Positions 62,671 to 64,000 of a DNA stretch of 64,000 nt are shown here, in pieces (within the stretch, counting starts at the first letter, position 1; every line of letters starts with the position of its first letter). Origin of the DNA: Caproicibacter sp047833665 (GTDB lineage Bacteria > Bacillota > Clostridia > Oscillospirales > Acutalibacteraceae); contig CP181261.1 of NCBI GenBank assembly GCA_047833665.1, positions 2,108,001 through 2,172,000 of the forward strand, read 5' to 3'. The position numbers and the translations under genes were made by a program. The notes under the pieces were generated by a model, which made no database searches, had not been told where the DNA came from, and saw only the letters and a list, made by a program, of their open reading frames with translations.

Positions 62671-62748
62671 TAATTTCTATATTGTTTTTATTATTTTGGT
62701 GATTATTTTATCATATTATTTATATATCTATACAAGAATTTCGGTGCA

Positions 62749-62777
62749 TTTCGATAACAACTGTTTCTTATTCGAAA
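62749..62777. promoter_or_regulatory. second operator-like site upstream of malE promoter
   Basis: TTTCGATAA and TTATTCGAAA half-sites with one extra base, about 80 bases upstream of the -35 hexamer. It shares TTCGATAA with the main operator, which could allow DNA looping. Confidence 0.45.
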
Positions 62778-62828
62778 CATTATGCAACCGTAACGAATTG
62801 TTTAAGGATTCACATAAGTCCGAATAGT

Positions 62829-63428
62829 GTCAAAAGACGGTTGCGATTTTGAAATTCCGAAAAATAAATTAGGCTGCGCATAACAGGGAATATTCCGGCT
62901 ACGCTGATTCTGCGGCGAATTTCCTTGTTCAGCCGTTGCCAAGAGGCTCCCGGGAAACTTTCGCGTATGGCTGCAATCAGCCCTTTATTCGCGTCTGAAA
63001 CTACCCAGAAGGGGTGTTTTCAGACCACGATCTAAAAGACTTTGAAACAATTGAGAATAACTTTCTTTGTCTTTATCCAGCATTGCTCTACGGCGAGGAT
63101 ATCCCTATACCCCTGTTCATTGACACCGCAGACCACCAACACAGCCATGCTGACGACGCGGCCATCCATACGGATTTTTTCATACGGTGCATCTGAATAG
63201 CAACTCGTCAGAGGCCGGCTGCGGGAGAATTGCACCTGCTCTTTAAGGCTTTTCATCATTTCATTGTTGATTGCGGGATGGATTGTTTAGTCAAATCTGT
63301 GGTATCCTTTTTGTGAGTCATTGGGTTATCTCTCGTTCTTTGAATGTCTTTAGCACCATTCATTTTATCGGAGTCCCAATGACTTTTCTATGCCTTGATA
63401 AAATTGCGAACTTTATTGTACTCTATCC
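62829..63428 (-). pseudogene. decayed IS256-family transposase
   Basis: Segments match the intact element at 55-56 kb (for example AIRESFPGASWQ, EKIRMDGRVVSMAV LVVCGVNEQG) but with large deletions and frameshifts; the catalytic triad is incomplete. One end near 63428 keeps GTTCGCAATTT and CTATCC. It lies between the mal regulatory region and the sugar transferase. Confidence 0.8.
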
Positions 63429-63550
63429 TTCTCTTGACACTATCAGGTGTTCAATTTGTTACTGCAATTTTAAAAAATAATTCATTTGCTTAAAACCTGT
63501 GATATAATGAAAAAATAAGTTTAACAGAATAAGGAAAATGGTGAAGAAAT

Positions 63551-64000
63551 ATGACATATGAGGCTCTCCCTCAGGAAATGAAAAACGAATTTACACAGCA
63601 ATACTGGAATATGCTGCAAAAAAAGCGCGCAACGCTTGCCGTAAAGCGCGCCGTTGATATCATTGCCTCCTTTGTGATTCTGTTGATTTTTTCTCCTGTT
63701 CTGCTGATTTTGGCACTGGCAATTAAGCTCGATTCGCCCGGCCCCGTTTTTTACCGTCAAGTGCGCGTCGGCCGTTACAATCGTGATTTCAAAATTTACA
63801 AATTCCGCACCATGGTTCAAGACGCCGATAAAATCGGTCCGGCAGTGACCACCGGCGAAGACAAACGCATTACAAGAGTGGGTAAATTAATCCGCCGGTG
63901 CAGGCTCGATGAATTTTCTCAGCTAATCAACGTTTTAAACGGCACTATGAGCCTTGTCGGGCCGCGGCCGGAGGTGCGGCGTTATGTGAATGCTTACAGT
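63551..64000 (+). CDS. undecaprenyl-phosphate sugar-1-phosphate transferase (bacterial sugar transferase), cut by window edge
   Basis: 150 codons visible. Membrane re-entrant helix AVDIIASFVILLIFSPVLLI followed by KLDSPGPVFYRQVRVGR, FKIYKFRTM and RRCRLDEFSQLINVLNGTMS and LVGPRPEV: the polyprenyl-phosphate phosphoglycosyl transferase (PglC/WcaJ type) signature with catalytic Asp-Glu in LDEF. It starts a lipid-linked glycan for capsule or exopolysaccharide. The start MTYEALPQEM follows GGTGAAGAAAT. A glycan cluster may continue to the right. Confidence 0.93.
   Translation, partial: MTYEALPQEMKNEFTQQYWNMLQKKRATLAVKRAVDIIASFVILLIFSPVLLILALAIKLDSPGPVFYRQVRVGRYNRDFKIYKFRTMVQDADKIGPAVTTGEDKRITRVGKLIRRCRLDEFSQLINVLNGTMSLVGPRPEVRRYVNAYS

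Noticed and set aside
1..64000. CRISPR array
   Set aside because: No regularly spaced repeats of 25-40 bases were seen; the repeats found are tandem duplications, iterons or protein-domain repeats.

Overview
The window comes from a strictly anaerobic, Gram-positive, mid-GC member of the Firmicutes, most likely a clostridial (Oscillospiraceae-like) species. The evidence is an Rnf ferredoxin:NAD+ complex, a rubrerythrin/desulfoferrodoxin pair, a CdaA-CdaR (YbbR) module, a SigH-like sigma factor, Gram-positive signal peptides and lipobox, strong AGGAGG ribosome sites and many TTG/GTG starts. The species cannot be named from sequence alone.

Layout. 1-2.0 kb: a P1-type peptidase (cut by the window edge) behind coaC and coaB. 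About 2.1-19.9 kb: a genomic island abutting tRNA-Leu(CAA). It holds an EVE/PUA-like reader protein, an interrupted TIM-barrel gene, McrB-McrC, a complete type I restriction system (hsdM-hsdS-hsdR), phage replication genes (DnaC-like loader and replisome organizer with origin-like repeats), relics of a phage repressor and an ImmA protease, an Abi_2 abortive-infection gene preceded by a compact structured RNA, and a scrambled tyrosine integrase next to the tRNA. 20.1-26.3 kb: rnfC-D-G-E-A-B with apbE, which attaches FMN to Rnf subunits. 26.5-36.3 kb: housekeeping genes (ybaK, trmB, cdaA-cdaR, class V aminotransferase with DUF3343, ispD-ispF, thioesterase, sigma factor, YifB/ComM). 36.3-43 kb: a modular SH3b/GH24 lysozyme, a TauE transporter, a DUF4358 protein, and rubrerythrin plus desulfoferrodoxin. 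43-45 kb: galM and a ROK glucokinase. 45.1-46.5 kb: an insertion sequence with a 25-bp target duplication, lying against an IS30 relic.

47-52.5 kb is a glv-like alpha-glucoside PTS cluster: EIICB, Gfo/Idh dehydrogenase, RpiR regulator, GH4 6-phospho-alpha-glucosidase and EIIA. The EIIA gene is frameshifted by a 46-bp tandem duplication. 52.8-55 kb carries a duplicated DUF1538 membrane protein with a double PII-like protein. 55.1-56.4 kb is an intact IS256-family element. 56.9-62.7 kb is a maltose/maltodextrin ABC uptake operon (malE-F-G) and an oligo-1,6-glucosidase. malE has a consensus promoter and a palindromic operator. 62.8-63.4 kb is a decayed IS256 copy. The last gene is a sugar-phosphate transferase cut by the right edge.

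How it fits together: carbohydrate import (PTS and ABC) feeds glucose, via GalM and glucokinase, into fermentation, and reduced ferredoxin is used by Rnf for ion pumping. The most interesting material is in the island: the Abi_2 gene with its RNA, the dense restriction cluster and the phage origin. The DUF1538/PII-like pair and the long-duplication insertion sequence also stand out. Exact short tandem duplications (100, 46 and 19 bp, plus one compound case) recur across the window. They may be biological or assembly artefacts.
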